A DNA stretch of 64,000 nt from NCBI RefSeq assembly GCF_016904955.1, contig NZ_JADIKE010000036.1, forward strand, positions 366,288-430,287. The letters run 5' to 3'. A program made the position numbers and the translations under genes. How positions within the stretch are numbered: the stretch's first letter is position 1; every line of letters begins with the position of its first letter. This document shows positions 34,942 to 43,821 of the stretch, piece after piece. The notes beneath the pieces are model-generated. The model was not told the origin of the DNA and ran no database searches. It saw nothing but the letters and a program-made list of their open reading frames with translations. Origin of the DNA: Dyella flava. Lineage in GTDB: Bacteria > Pseudomonadota > Gammaproteobacteria > Xanthomonadales > Rhodanobacteraceae.

Positions 34942-35727
34942 TCAGGTCTTGTTGATGACGAACTGCAACATGTCGTCCACGGCGCTGATCGACTTGGAGT
35001 TCATCTCGTAAGTGCGTTGGGCTTCGATCATGTTGACCATCTCCTCCACCGTGTTGGTGTTGGAAGACTCCAGCGAACCTTGCGCCAGCGTGCCCATGCC
35101 GTTGACACCGGGCTGGCCGGTCTGCGCCGTGCCGCTGGATTCGGTCTCCAGATAAAGGTTCTGGCCCATCGCCTCGAGGCCGGCGGGATTGATGAAGTTG
35201 GCCAGCTGGATCACACCGATCTGCGTCGGCGTGGTGGAGCCGTTGGCGGTGGTGCTTACTGTCCCATCGGTACCGATGGTGACACTGTTGACGTTGGCCG
35301 GCAGCGTGATCGACGGCACCAGCGGATAACCGTCGGCCGTGACCAACTGGCCGGTGGAGTCTTCATGCAGCGAACCATCACGCGTGTAAGCCACCGTGCC
35401 ATCCGGCAGGCTTACCTGGATAAAGCCGTTGCCCTGCACCGCCACGTCCAGCGAATTGCCGGTCTGGGTGATCGCGCCCTGGGTAAACAGCTTTTCGCTG
35501 CCCACCACCTTCACACCGGTACCTAGCAACAGGCCCGAAGGCGCTTCGGTCTGCTCGGTGGTCTGGCCGCCGGGCTGGCCTTCGTTCTGGTACATCAAAT
35601 CCTGGAACGATGCGCGCGACGCCTTGAAGCCGGTGGTACTGGCGTTCGCAAGGTTGTTGGAGATGACATCCATCTCCGTCTGCTGCGCATCCAGTCCGGT
35701 CTTGGCAATCCACAGTGAGGAAAACAT
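34942..35727 (-). CDS. flgG: FlgG, distal rod protein
   Basis: 261 residues, the standard length. Starts L-W-I-A-K-T-G-L-D-A-Q-Q-T-E-M-D-V-I-S-N-N-L-A-N-A-S-T and ends M-V-N-M-I-E-A-Q-R-T-Y-E-M-N-S-K, both canonical. Lies 11 bp before flgH. Confidence 0.98.
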   Translation of the reverse strand: MFSSLWIAKTGLDAQQTEMDVISNNLANASTTGFKASRASFQDLMYQNEGQPGGQTTEQTEAPSGLLLGTGVKVVGSEKLFTQGAITQTGNSLDVAVQGNGFIQVSLPDGTVAYTRDGSLHEDSTGQLVTADGYPLVPSITLPANVNSVTIGTDGTVSTTANGSTTPTQIGVIQLANFINPAGLEAMGQNLYLETESSGTAQTGQPGVNGMGTLAQGSLESSNTNTVEEMVNMIEAQRTYEMNSKSISAVDDMLQFVINKT

Positions 35728-35752
35728 CGCTTAACTCCGTTCGTAAGCTGCG

Positions 35753-36493
35753 TTAGCTGGTTTGCAGCAGTTTGCTGCTGTCGTCCGCATCGTCTTCGGC
35801 GGTCTTGATCGAACGCACCTGCATCTCGTACTGGCGAGACAGCGAGATCATCTTCACCAGCTCCGACGAAGGATTGACGTTGCTGGCTTCCAGCGCACCC
35901 GAGGTCACCGTGACCGTGTCATCGGTATCCGCGGTGCTGCCGTCGTTCATGTGCATCAGGCCATCCGCGCCCTCGGACATCTGCGTGGTATCGGGATTGA
36001 CCAGCTTGATCTGGCCGACCGCCGCGATCGTGTCCGGCCCCTGCCCCATCGGCACGGAGGAAATCGTGCCGTCCTTGCCAATGGAGATCGACGAGCTTTG
36101 CGGAATGGTGATCGGACCACCCGTGCCCATCACCGGATTACCGCGGCTGTCGGTGAGGTTGCCGTCGGCATCGAGCTGCAGATTGCCGGCGCGCGTATAA
36201 GCCTCGCTGCCGTCCGCCGCTTGCACGGCAATCCAGCCCGGACCGTTCACCGCGACATCGAGTGAACGGCCGGTGTGCTGGATCGAGCCTTGCGTTTCGT
36301 CTTGCCCGATGCCTTCCGCCACGGCGTTGATGCGCGTGTTGGCGCCCGGACCGAGCACCGGCACGCTTTGAAACGCGCTGAGCTCGCTCTTGAAACCCAC
36401 CGTGGATGCGTTGGCCAGGTTGTGGCTGACGGCATCCTGCGCACGCATGGTCTGCGTGGCGCCGGTCATCGCGATGTAGACGGAACGATCCAT
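35753..36493 (-). CDS. flgF: FlgF, proximal rod protein
   Basis: 246 residues. Begins D-R-S-V-Y-I-A-M-T-G-A, then Q-D-A-V-S-H-N-L-A-N-A-S-T-V-G-F-K, and ends with the rod/hook C-terminal motif (E-L-V-K-M-I-S-L-S-R-Q-Y-E-M-Q-V). Sits between flgE and flgG in standard order. Confidence 0.97.
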   Translation of the reverse strand: MDRSVYIAMTGATQTMRAQDAVSHNLANASTVGFKSELSAFQSVPVLGPGANTRINAVAEGIGQDETQGSIQHTGRSLDVAVNGPGWIAVQAADGSEAYTRAGNLQLDADGNLTDSRGNPVMGTGGPITIPQSSSISIGKDGTISSVPMGQGPDTIAAVGQIKLVNPDTTQMSEGADGLMHMNDGSTADTDDTVTVTSGALEASNVNPSSELVKMISLSRQYEMQVRSIKTAEDDADDSSKLLQTS

Positions 36494-36515
36494 GGGTCAG
36501 GGCCTTATGCGCGGC

Positions 36516-37742
36516 TTAGCTGCGATCAACCGCCGAGAACAGCGACTGATCCAGCGAGCTGACCGTGCCCAGCATCTGCGAATTGGCTTCGTAGTCCTGC
36601 TGTGCCTGGATCATGTCGACCAGCTGCGCGGTGGTATCGGACGTGTTGGAGGTTTCCAGCTGGCCCTGTTCGATATCACCGAACTGACCGGCGCCGGCGT
36701 TGCCCAGCACGGCCGTGCCCGACGACTGCGTCGCGACCCAGCTGTTGTTGCCGACCTGCTGCAAACCCTGCAGGTTGGGAAAGTTGGCGACCGCGATCTG
36801 GCCGAGCGTCGTGGTCTGGTTGTTGGAATAGATCGCCGTCACGGTGCCGTCGGTGCCGATTTCGATGTTCTGCAGCACACCCGCCTGATAACCGTTCTGA
36901 TTGGTCGTGCCCGGCGCATACGCCGTGCCGAACTGCGTGGTATTGGTGAAGTTCGCCACGATCGGGCTCGGGAACGTCGCACCATTGGTCAACGCCGCCG
37001 GCGTGAAATCCAGATTGCCGTTGGCCGGCGTTACCAGCGCACCGGCGCTGTTGAAGGCGAGCGCCTGCGAGCCCGCGCTCTGTCCGTCGATATACAGATT
37101 CGCGTTCCAGGTGTTGTTGCCGGTCTTGACGTAATAAACCGTCGCCGAGTGCGCGCCGCCCTGCGAGTCGTACACCTCAAAGGTGGAAGCGTTGTTATAG
37201 CTGTTGCTGTCGGTCGGGCTGAACGGCGTGTCGGTCGGCAGCGAGGCACCCGCCGGAAGATTCGCGGTGACGGTGATCTGGCTGGTCGGCGTGGCCGCGC
37301 TCTGCGCGGTATTCAACTGCAAGTCGGTCAGCGTGCTGGTATTGAAGCCGCCCGCCGCATTCGGCGGATACACCTGCAAGAATTGACCGGACTGGCTGAC
37401 TACGTAGCCGTTGCTGTTTTCGGTAAATGCGCCGTCGCGCGTGTATTGATTACCGCTACCGTTGTTGACGACGAAAAAGCCATTGCCGCTGATCGCCATG
37501 TCGAGACTGCCGTTGGTGGTCTCCAGGTCGCCCTGCGAGAACTGCTGCTCGACATTGGTCAGCTCCGCGCCGCTGCCCACGGCCGACGAACTCAGATTGA
37601 GTCCCGTGACCGCATACACCTCGGCGAACTGCGCAGTTGAGCCCTTGAAGCCCACCGTGCCCGCGTTGGCGATGTTGTTGGAGATGACGTTGAGTTGTGA
37701 TTCGGCCGCATTGATGCCGCTGAGCGCCTGATTAAGAGCCAT
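36516..37742 (-). CDS. flgE: FlgE, hook protein
   Basis: 408 residues. N-terminus A-L-N-Q-A-L-S-G-I-N-A-A-E-S-Q-L-N-V-I-S and C-terminus Q-L-V-D-M-I-Q-A-Q-Q-D-Y-E-A-N-S-Q are typical hook D0 helices, with a beta-rich Ser/Asn/Thr-rich centre. Builds the universal joint. Confidence 0.98.
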   Translation of the reverse strand: MALNQALSGINAAESQLNVISNNIANAGTVGFKGSTAQFAEVYAVTGLNLSSSAVGSGAELTNVEQQFSQGDLETTNGSLDMAISGNGFFVVNNGSGNQYTRDGAFTENSNGYVVSQSGQFLQVYPPNAAGGFNTSTLTDLQLNTAQSAATPTSQITVTANLPAGASLPTDTPFSPTDSNSYNNASTFEVYDSQGGAHSATVYYVKTGNNTWNANLYIDGQSAGSQALAFNSAGALVTPANGNLDFTPAALTNGATFPSPIVANFTNTTQFGTAYAPGTTNQNGYQAGVLQNIEIGTDGTVTAIYSNNQTTTLGQIAVANFPNLQGLQQVGNNSWVATQSSGTAVLGNAGAGQFGDIEQGQLETSNTSDTTAQLVDMIQAQQDYEANSQMLGTVSSLDQSLFSAVDRS

Positions 37743-37790
37743 GCTGTGTTCCTCTGGATGTGATGACGGCGAGCGAAGTGCCAGCCGACG

Positions 37791-38480
37791 TCAGTTGATC
37801 TGCGCAACCTGGCTCAGCGGTACCCCGCCGACGCCTGCTACTTGCACATAGGTGCCGGTGCTGCTGCCGCCGTAGCCGACACCGGTGACCGAACCGGAGG
37901 CATACGTCGTCATGGAAGTGCTGCTGCCACCGCTGTTGGCCGAAATGGTGTAGGTACCGTTGGCCACGGCATTGCCGTTGCTGTCGGTACCGTTCCAGCT
38001 GAATTGCGCCAACCCCACCGGCTGGGTGCCCAGGTCGATGGAATTGACCGTATTGCCGTTGCTGTCCTGGATGTTGACCACCACATCGCCCGCGGTGGTG
38101 ACATTCACCGCACCGCTGACTGCACTGCCGCTGTAGGCGAGCGTGGTCGACGGCACCAACACCTGCTTGCCAACCAGGTTGGAGGCACTGAGCACCTGCG
38201 AGGTCTGCATGCCGCTGCTGATGTTGCTGCTCAGGGTCTGCAGGTTGGTGTCGATATCCTGATCGGTGGACAGCGTGGCGAACTGCGCGAGTTCGGCGGC
38301 CATCTGCGAGTTGTCCATCGGCTGCGTGGGATCCTGGTCCTGCAGCTGCGTGGTGAGCAATTGCAGGAAGTCGGACTGGGTCATGGTCGAGCCGCTCGGT
38401 GTGCTCGTAACCGTGCTGCCGGTCAGACTCAGACCGGATGTGGAAGTACTGCTGGTGCTGCTACCTATGACGGCGGACAT
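37791..38480 (-). CDS. flgD: FlgD, hook cap/scaffold protein
   Basis: 229 residues. The conserved N-terminal motif is present (Q-S-D-F-L-Q-L-L-T-T-Q-L-Q-D-Q-D-P-T-Q-P-M-D-N) followed by a FlgD Ig/tudor-like region (F-S-W-N-G-T-D-S-N-G). It caps the growing hook and is discarded. Confidence 0.98.
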   Translation of the reverse strand: MSAVIGSSTSSTSTSGLSLTGSTVTSTPSGSTMTQSDFLQLLTTQLQDQDPTQPMDNSQMAAELAQFATLSTDQDIDTNLQTLSSNISSGMQTSQVLSASNLVGKQVLVPSTTLAYSGSAVSGAVNVTTAGDVVVNIQDSNGNTVNSIDLGTQPVGLAQFSWNGTDSNGNAVANGTYTISANSGGSSTSMTTYASGSVTGVGYGGSSTGTYVQVAGVGGVPLSQVAQIN

Positions 38481-38494
38481 GGAAGGACTCCGGA

Positions 38495-38926
38495 TTAGCT
38501 ACCTAGATCAATCGTCTTGATCATCAGCTGTTTGGTGGTGTTCATGACTTCGACGTTGTTCTGGTACGAACGCGATGCGGAAATCATGTTCACCAGTTCA
38601 TCAATGGGATTGACGTTGCTGCTGTAGACGTAGCCGTTTTCATCGGCCATCGGATTGCCCGGCTCGTACTGCGATTCCACCGGTTGCTGGCTTTCGGAAA
38701 CACCCACCATGCGCACGCCGTTGTTGACCTCGGCGTCGGCCGACGCGCCGAAGCCTTCTTCGCTTTCCTGCGTCGGTGCAAACAGCAGTTCTTTCGCCTT
38801 GTAAGCAGAATCGGCGCTACTGGAGACGCTGTCGGCGTTGGCGAGGTTGCTGGCCACGGTATTGAGTCGCAGCGATTCGGCAGCCATGCCGGAACCGGCG
38901 GTATCGAAGATCTTCATCAGTGACAT
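38495..38926 (-). CDS. flgC: FlgC, proximal rod protein
   Basis: 143 residues. I-F-D-T-A-G-S-G-M-A-A-E-S-L-R-L-N-T-V-A-S-N-L-A-N-A at the start and M-I-S-A-S-R-S-Y-Q-N-N-V at the end mark FlgC. ATG 38926 has GGAGG nine bases upstream and overlaps the flgB stop (ATGA). Confidence 0.98.
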   Translation of the reverse strand: MSLMKIFDTAGSGMAAESLRLNTVASNLANADSVSSSADSAYKAKELLFAPTQESEEGFGASADAEVNNGVRMVGVSESQQPVESQYEPGNPMADENGYVYSSNVNPIDELVNMISASRSYQNNVEVMNTTKQLMIKTIDLGS

Positions 38927-39330
38927 CAGCTTTGGCCTCCACCGTTGATGGCCAGGCGCAAGGTCTGGATCGTGCCGTTGATAAAGCTGAGGCTGGCCTG
39001 GTAATGCACCATGTTGCTGGCGAACGACGACTGCTCCACCTGCGAATCGACGGTGTTGCCGTCCAGGCTCGGTTGCAGCGGCACGCGATACTTCAGCTGA
39101 TCGGCGGATTGCTGCACCGGATTGATCTGTCCCGGCGACGGCGTGGCCAGTTCGAGGTTCGACGATTCGCCGCTGGCCTGTTGCAGCACCTGGCGAAAAT
39201 CGACGTCGCGCGCCTTATAGTCCGGCGTATCCGCATTGGCGATGTTGGAAGCAATCGCTTCGGAACGACGCTGCCAAACCTCCAGGGCCTGGCTGTTCAT
39301 GCCGAAAACATTGTCGAGGGTGTTGCTCAT
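38926..39330 (-). CDS. flgB: FlgB, proximal rod protein
   Basis: 134 residues from ATG 39330 (GGGGAG eight bases upstream); 41 upstream codons of open frame run over the promoter and are rejected. The protein carries S-E-A-I-A-S-N-I-A-N-A-D-T-P-D-Y-K-A-R-D-V-D-F. First gene of the flgB-to-flgL cluster. Confidence 0.98.
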   Translation of the reverse strand: MSNTLDNVFGMNSQALEVWQRRSEAIASNIANADTPDYKARDVDFRQVLQQASGESSNLELATPSPGQINPVQQSADQLKYRVPLQPSLDGNTVDSQVEQSSFASNMVHYQASLSFINGTIQTLRLAINGGGQS

Positions 39331-39370
39331 GACGGACTCCCCGCAGCAAACACTGCTTGCGTTGGTCGTG

Positions 39371-39386
39371 AGCAAGTTGTATGCCA
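39371..39386 (-). promoter_or_regulatory. Sigma-54 promoter of the flgB operon
   Basis: Minus strand reads TGGCATACAACTTGCT, one base off TGGCAC-N5-TTGCT, with correct spacing, 41 bp upstream of flgB. Confidence 0.85.
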
Positions 39387-39548
39387 CGGTTCGGCCATGC
39401 CGCGGGAACCGCATGGCGCGGCCATTTGCGGCTACTTGAACGCATCGCCGCACGATGCGTGGCGACGTTATCCCGGCGCGGGGGGACGGAATCCCGACGT
39501 CACGCCGAGGGCGGATGCATCGTCAATTTGTTGACGGCGCGCCTTTCT

Positions 39549-39715
39549 CCCTCTCCCCTCCGGGGAGAGGGTTGGGGTGAGGGGACACTCTTGCGAATCA
39601 CTTGCTTGCGTAGCCTCGACACATCAAAGCGAAGATGCCTTGTAACGACGGCGTCCATGGCAAGCCCGACCTCTCACCCCAGCCCTCTCCCCGGAGGGGA
39701 GAGGGAGCAGAGCAA
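39549..39715. repeat. Intergenic mosaic repeat between cheV and flgB
   Basis: Complete two-arm copy of the CCCTCTCC/GGAGAGGG family, ending 2 bp from the cheV stop. Its roughly 110-bp centre differs from those of the other copies. The remaining 160 bp up to the flgB promoter shows no gene. Confidence 0.85.
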
Positions 39716-39717
39716 AG

Positions 39718-40632
39718 TTACGCCATCAATTCCAACACCGTCTTCGCCAGCAAATCCGGCTGAAACTTCGCAACAAAACGATCAGCCCCCACATCGCGCA
39801 CCAGTGCCTCATTAAATACGCCACTCAGCGAGCTGTGCAGCACAACTTTCAACGAACGCAGCGCAGGCGTCTCGCGAATGGCGCGCGTCAGGGCATAGCC
39901 ATCCAGGCGCGGCATTTCGATATCGGAAAGCACCACCGTGATCTGTTCGTCGTCGCCGGCCGCCAGCTGGTTAAGCTGCTCGAGCGCCTCCTGCCCGTCC
40001 TGCGCGACCAGGCATTCGATATCCATCTGCTTGAACAGATTGACGATGCGCAGGCGCGCCACGATGGAATCGTCCACCACCATGATGCGGCGCGGCGACA
40101 GGTGCTGCCGCTCGGCCTGCTGTTGAATGCGCGGCGACACCTCCGCCGCCGTGCCATCGATACTGGCCAGCACGTGCTCGACATCGACCACTGCCATCAG
40201 CTGGCCGTCGATGCGCGTGACCGCATTCACCCTGCCGCCAAAACCCAGCGTGCTGGACGGTGCTTCCAGCGATTCGCCCGCGCAATGCACGATGCGCTGG
40301 AAATCCGCCACCAGAAAACCCTGCATCGAGCGGCTGAATTCCGTCACCACCAGATGCGCCGAATCGACCGCCGTCAGCGGCGGATAGCCCAGGGCCGCGC
40401 CCAGGTCGATCACCGGTATGGTCTTGCCACGATAGTCAAAGCTGCCCGCAAGCAGCTCATGCATGCCCGGCAGCTTTTCCAACGGCTGCCTGCGCAACAC
40501 CTCGCGCACCTTGAACACGTTGATCCCGAACAGCTGCGCATCGCCCAGACGGAACAACAACATCGCGACGCGATTGTGACCGGCCAGCCGGGTATGACTC
40601 TCCACGCTGTCCAGCAGTGCCGCGCCACTCAT
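39718..40632 (-). CDS. cheV: CheV, CheW-receiver chemotaxis coupling protein
   Basis: 304 residues from ATG 40632 (AGGA six bases upstream; upstream frame crosses the promoter). The N-terminal CheW-like domain ([21 protein letters not shown]) couples receptors to CheA. The C-terminal receiver has M-V-V-D-D-S and the likely phospho-acceptor in [12 protein letters not shown]. Transcribed from its own sigma-28 promoter, divergent from the chemoreceptor. Confidence 0.96.
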   Translation of the reverse strand: MSGAALLDSVESHTRLAGHNRVAMLLFRLGDAQLFGINVFKVREVLRRQPLEKLPGMHELLAGSFDYRGKTIPVIDLGAALGYPPLTAVDSAHLVVTEFSRSMQGFLVADFQRIVHCAGESLEAPSSTLGFGGRVNAVTRIDGQLMAVVDVEHVLASIDGTAAEVSPRIQQQAERQHLSPRRIMVVDDSIVARLRIVNLFKQMDIECLVAQDGQEALEQLNQLAAGDDEQITVVLSDIEMPRLDGYALTRAIRETPALRSLKVVLHSSLSGVFNEALVRDVGADRFVAKFQPDLLAKTVLELMA

Positions 40633-40667
40633 GAGCATTCCTGTCCTGTCTTGCCTATATGCACAAG

Positions 40668-40694
40668 TTATCGGCACCCCACCCCACAGCTTGA
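40668..40694 (-). promoter_or_regulatory. Sigma-28 promoter of cheV
   Basis: Minus strand: TCAAGCTG - 11 bases - GCCGATAA. The -10 is a perfect FliA match, with exact spacing. It lies 36 bp upstream of the cheV ATG. Confidence 0.87.
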
Positions 40695-40748
40695 GCACAA
40701 CGACACCCCCTCTTACTCCTCACTCCTCTCTCCCAACTCTTCACCCAG

Positions 40749-40764
40749 TGGCACATCACTTGCT
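40749..40764 (+). promoter_or_regulatory. Sigma-54 promoter of the chemoreceptor-flgA unit
   Basis: TGGCACATCACTTGCT is an exact TGGCAC-N5-TTGCT match, 62 bp upstream of ATG 40826. It likely also serves flgA, which overlaps the chemoreceptor gene. Confidence 0.88.
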
Positions 40765-40767
40765 TCC

Positions 40768-40794
40768 TCAACTTTCGATCATTCCCGCCGATGT
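40768..40794 (+). promoter_or_regulatory. Sigma-28-like promoter of the chemoreceptor
   Basis: TCAACTTT - 11 bases - GCCGATGT fits the FliA consensus at 6 of 8 positions in both boxes with exact spacing. It lies just downstream of the sigma-54 site, giving a possible dual early/late promoter. Confidence 0.6.
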
Positions 40795-40825
40795 CTGGGA
40801 AACCACGAATGGAATTGCTTCGCCT

Positions 40826-42136
40826 ATGAGCCTGATCCGCAGCCAGCATTTGGCCGCCCTGACGCAAGCCGCCCTCGCCGGAAACGAAGCCGAACTGGCC
40901 AGGCTGAGTCGCAAGTATCCAGTCCCGGCCGGGTTGCTCGCGCCATTGTTCGCGCGCCTGGCGCCGCGTGCGCCGGCAGCGGTCGCGCCGCAATCGCTGG
41001 AACAGCAAAGCCTGGTGCTGACCCATGCGCAGACGCTGCATCGCGAACAATCGGAGCTTGAGCGATCGATCGGCGAAGGCCGCGACAGCGCCGGGCAGTT
41101 GACGGAGCACGGCGCCGGGATGTCGACGATCCTGCAACAGGCACAGGGCGGCATTGAACAAGCCGCCAAGACCGGCGAACAGAGCACGGCCAGCGTTGCC
41201 GAATTGAACGGCCAGCTGCGCCTGCTGCGTAGCGCCTTGTCGGCGATGAACCAGAATCAGAGCCTGCTGACCGAACAAGTGGCGCAGATTCGCGCCCTGA
41301 CCACCACCGTGCAGGACATCGCGCACCAGACCAACCTGGTCGCGCTGAACGCGGCCATCGAAGCCGCACGCGCCGGCGATGCCGGCCGCGGCTTCGCGGT
41401 GGTAGCCGATGAAGTGAAGCAGCTGGCGGAAAAAACCACCCAGGCCACGGCGGAAATCGAAACGGTCACCAGTTCCATCGGCGAGTTCTCCTTGCAGATG
41501 AATGGCAATGTGCAAATTGGCCTGCAACGCCTGGAGCGCGCCCAAACCGGCATCAACGAAACCGAACGCTCCTTGCAGCATGGCAGCGATGTCTTGCAAG
41601 GCGCCGGCGAACGCTTGCGCGCATTGCGCGAAACGCAGGATGCCGCCCAGGTACGCGCCACCACGATCAAGGCAACCCTGGGCGCCTTGCAGCGTCGCGC
41701 CTATGAAGCCCGTCGTCATGGCGAAGCACTCAACCGCGCCGCGGCCCTGGCGCATCGCCTGTGCCTGAGCTGGCTGGAAGGCGAAAGCGGCAACGACATC
41801 GCCAGCCTCAGCCTCACGGTGCGCGAATCGGTGGTGGGCCTGCGTCAAAGCATGGAACTCGCCTTGCAGGAACCCACCTCGCTCGACCGCCGCTGGTTCG
41901 ACACCGATGTACTGCAACGCAGCCTCGACCGGCTCACCGCCCGCCACAACCAGCATCCGGCCAGCGAACCCCTGCGTGAATCCGCCGCGCGTTTGCAGGA
42001 ACACGGCAACACCTTCCTGGAACTGCTGATCAACGGACAGTTTGATCAGGCGGCGCAGATGTCCGGCAAGTTCGAAAGCGAGCGCGAAGCCATCAACAAT
42101 CAGCTGTCGACCATGCTCGCCGACGACCATCCATGA
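40826..42136 (+). CDS. Soluble methyl-accepting chemotaxis protein
   Basis: 436 residues from ATG 40826; 65 upstream codons of open frame span both promoters and are rejected. There is no membrane helix. The MCP signalling tip is conserved ([35 protein letters not shown]). The C-terminal 150 residues are helical ([10 protein letters not shown]) and may sense a cytoplasmic signal; I recognise no named domain there. Overlaps flgA by four bases. Confidence 0.92.
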   Translation: MSLIRSQHLAALTQAALAGNEAELARLSRKYPVPAGLLAPLFARLAPRAPAAVAPQSLEQQSLVLTHAQTLHREQSELERSIGEGRDSAGQLTEHGAGMSTILQQAQGGIEQAAKTGEQSTASVAELNGQLRLLRSALSAMNQNQSLLTEQVAQIRALTTTVQDIAHQTNLVALNAAIEAARAGDAGRGFAVVADEVKQLAEKTTQATAEIETVTSSIGEFSLQMNGNVQIGLQRLERAQTGINETERSLQHGSDVLQGAGERLRALRETQDAAQVRATTIKATLGALQRRAYEARRHGEALNRAAALAHRLCLSWLEGESGNDIASLSLTVRESVVGLRQSMELALQEPTSLDRRWFDTDVLQRSLDRLTARHNQHPASEPLRESAARLQEHGNTFLELLINGQFDQAAQMSGKFESEREAINNQLSTMLADDHP

Positions 42137-42879
42137 GATTCCGCCAAGCCCATCCGCATACCGCCAACACGTCTGCTCCCGCTCGCCGGGAGCAGCGCGG
42201 CATGTGGGTGCTGCTTGCGTTGCTCATCGTCGCGAATACCGCCATCGCCGACACCGCTCCCGAGCAATTGCGCGCCGCCGCCGAACAGGCCGTGCGCACG
42301 CAGTACGGCGGCGCCGGCAGCCGGGTGGTGATCACGCCGACGCCGCTCAATGCGCGGCTGCGTCTGGCCAGTTGCTCACATGCCTTGCAGACCCGCCTGC
42401 CCATGCGCCAGGGCACGCCATCGCGAGTCGCGGTAGCGGTCAGCTGCCAGGGCAACCCGGGCTGGACTATCCAGATCCCGGTACAGATGCAGGTGTTCCG
42501 TCAGGTGCTGGTGACCAGCCGTCCACTGGCCCGCGGCGACATCGCCGGCCCGGCCGATGTGCACACCGAAGAACGTGACATCACCCGGCTGGGCTACGGC
42601 TATATAGAAAGCCTCGACCAGATCACCGGCCATTCACTGGACAGGCCGCTGATGGCCGGCGTGGTACTGGAGCCGGGCGACCTCAACGGCCGCCAGATCG
42701 TGCAGGCCGGGGAAGAGGTATCCCTGATCGCCGATCTGGACGGCATCGAGGTGCGCACCTCCGGCATGGCCCTGGATGGCGGCGATACCGGGGCACACTT
42801 GCGGGTACGCAACGGCGACTCGGGGCGAATCATTGACGGAATCGTGGTGGGAGCCGGGCAGGTACAGGCCCTGCCTTAA
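42133..42879 (+). CDS. flgA: FlgA, P-ring assembly chaperone
   Basis: 248 residues. Hydrophobic N-terminal segment ([15 protein letters not shown]) as signal peptide, then the FlgA/SAF region ([34 protein letters not shown]). FlgA acts in the periplasm to polymerise FlgI. ATG overlaps the chemoreceptor stop (ATGA). Confidence 0.96.
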   Translation: MRFRQAHPHTANTSAPARREQRGMWVLLALLIVANTAIADTAPEQLRAAAEQAVRTQYGGAGSRVVITPTPLNARLRLASCSHALQTRLPMRQGTPSRVAVAVSCQGNPGWTIQIPVQMQVFRQVLVTSRPLARGDIAGPADVHTEERDITRLGYGYIESLDQITGHSLDRPLMAGVVLEPGDLNGRQIVQAGEEVSLIADLDGIEVRTSGMALDGGDTGAHLRVRNGDSGRIIDGIVVGAGQVQALP

Positions 42880-42917
42880 CGCATGGCGAGCAGACATACT
42901 TAGGTAATCGGCAGGCT

Positions 42918-42944
42918 TAAAGTTTTTCCGGGGGACGCCGATAC
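42918..42944 (+). promoter_or_regulatory. Sigma-28 promoter of flgM
   Basis: TAAAGTTT - 11 bases - GCCGATAC: 15 of 16 consensus positions of the FliA promoter with exact spacing, 40 bp upstream of the flgM ATG. FlgM is thus made under the sigma factor it inhibits. Confidence 0.93.
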
Positions 42945-42983
42945 CTCTCACAGGGCTCATCGAAACAGAGAACTCCAAGGGCT

Positions 42984-43295
42984 ATGAACACGACCATATC
43001 GTCAAACGGATTGCCGCAGCTCCCGCTCGCCACCAATAGCACGGACAGCAGCGCCAGCCAGGCGTCGACGACGGCCCAGGCCGGCAACAGCGCCGCGCCG
43101 CAGGCCAACGACAGTGTCAACCTGACCGACTCGGCCCGCGCCCTGCAACAGGCCAGCAGCGCCGACAGTCCGGTCGATACCGCACGTGTCGAACAGATCC
43201 AGAAGCAGCTGGCGGCCGGCACCTACAAAGTCGACCCGAACGCCATCGCCGCTGGACTGACGTCGCTGGAAAGCCAGATCAGCGGTACGAAGTAA
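42984..43295 (+). CDS. flgM: FlgM, anti-sigma-28 factor
   Basis: 103 residues. A disordered Ser/Thr/Ala/Gln-rich first half and a helical C-terminus (V-N-L-T-D-S-A-R-A-L-Q; R-V-E-Q-I-Q-K-Q-L-A-A-G-T-Y-K-V-D-P-N-A-I-A) match the FlgM family. It holds FliA until the hook is complete, then leaves through the export gate. Confidence 0.96.
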   Translation: MNTTISSNGLPQLPLATNSTDSSASQASTTAQAGNSAAPQANDSVNLTDSARALQQASSADSPVDTARVEQIQKQLAAGTYKVDPNAIAAGLTSLESQISGTK

Positions 43296-43299
43296 TGCT

Positions 43300-43746
43300 A
43301 TGAGCCCGAATCTGCAGGCCGAACTCGGTGCCGCGGTGCGCACCGTCCTGGACGAAATGGGCGCGACCCTCGCGCAACTGATCGCCGTTCTGGACGAGGA
43401 GCGCGATGCGCTCACCAGCGCCGACGCCAAAGCGCTCAACCGCGCGGGTGAAGCCAAGCAGATGCTGATGCGCCGGCTTGAGCAACTGGATGTGGAACGC
43501 CTGCACCTGTGCAGCACCTCCGTCGAAGCCACCGCGCAAGCCGAACCCACCTGGCGCGAACTGTTGAAATCACTGGCCGCCTGCCGCGACAAGAACCAGC
43601 GCAATGGCGCGCTTGTCGGCCAGCGCTTGAATCAGGTACGCCGCGCCCTGTCCGTACTGACCGGCACGGATGCCCAAGTGGGTACCTACAACCCGAGCGG
43701 CGCGTTCCAGGGGACGCATCGTTCAGTGACGTTAGCCCAAGCCTGA
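43300..43746 (+). CDS. flgN: FlgN, export chaperone for FlgK and FlgL
   Basis: 148 residues, helical, with L-I-A-V-L-D-E-E-R-D-A-L near the start and L-V-G-Q-R-L-N-Q-V-R-R-A-L-S-V-L in the last third, the FlgN pattern. Four bases after flgM, in the standard flgM-flgN order. Confidence 0.93.
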   Translation: MSPNLQAELGAAVRTVLDEMGATLAQLIAVLDEERDALTSADAKALNRAGEAKQMLMRRLEQLDVERLHLCSTSVEATAQAEPTWRELLKSLAACRDKNQRNGALVGQRLNQVRRALSVLTGTDAQVGTYNPSGAFQGTHRSVTLAQA

Positions 43747-43821
43747 CCAACGTTATCCCTCGTGCGTCGGGCACGCTGCCCGCGTCACGGTAGTCGCTTC
43801 ACCCCGCCCGGTATCGATATC

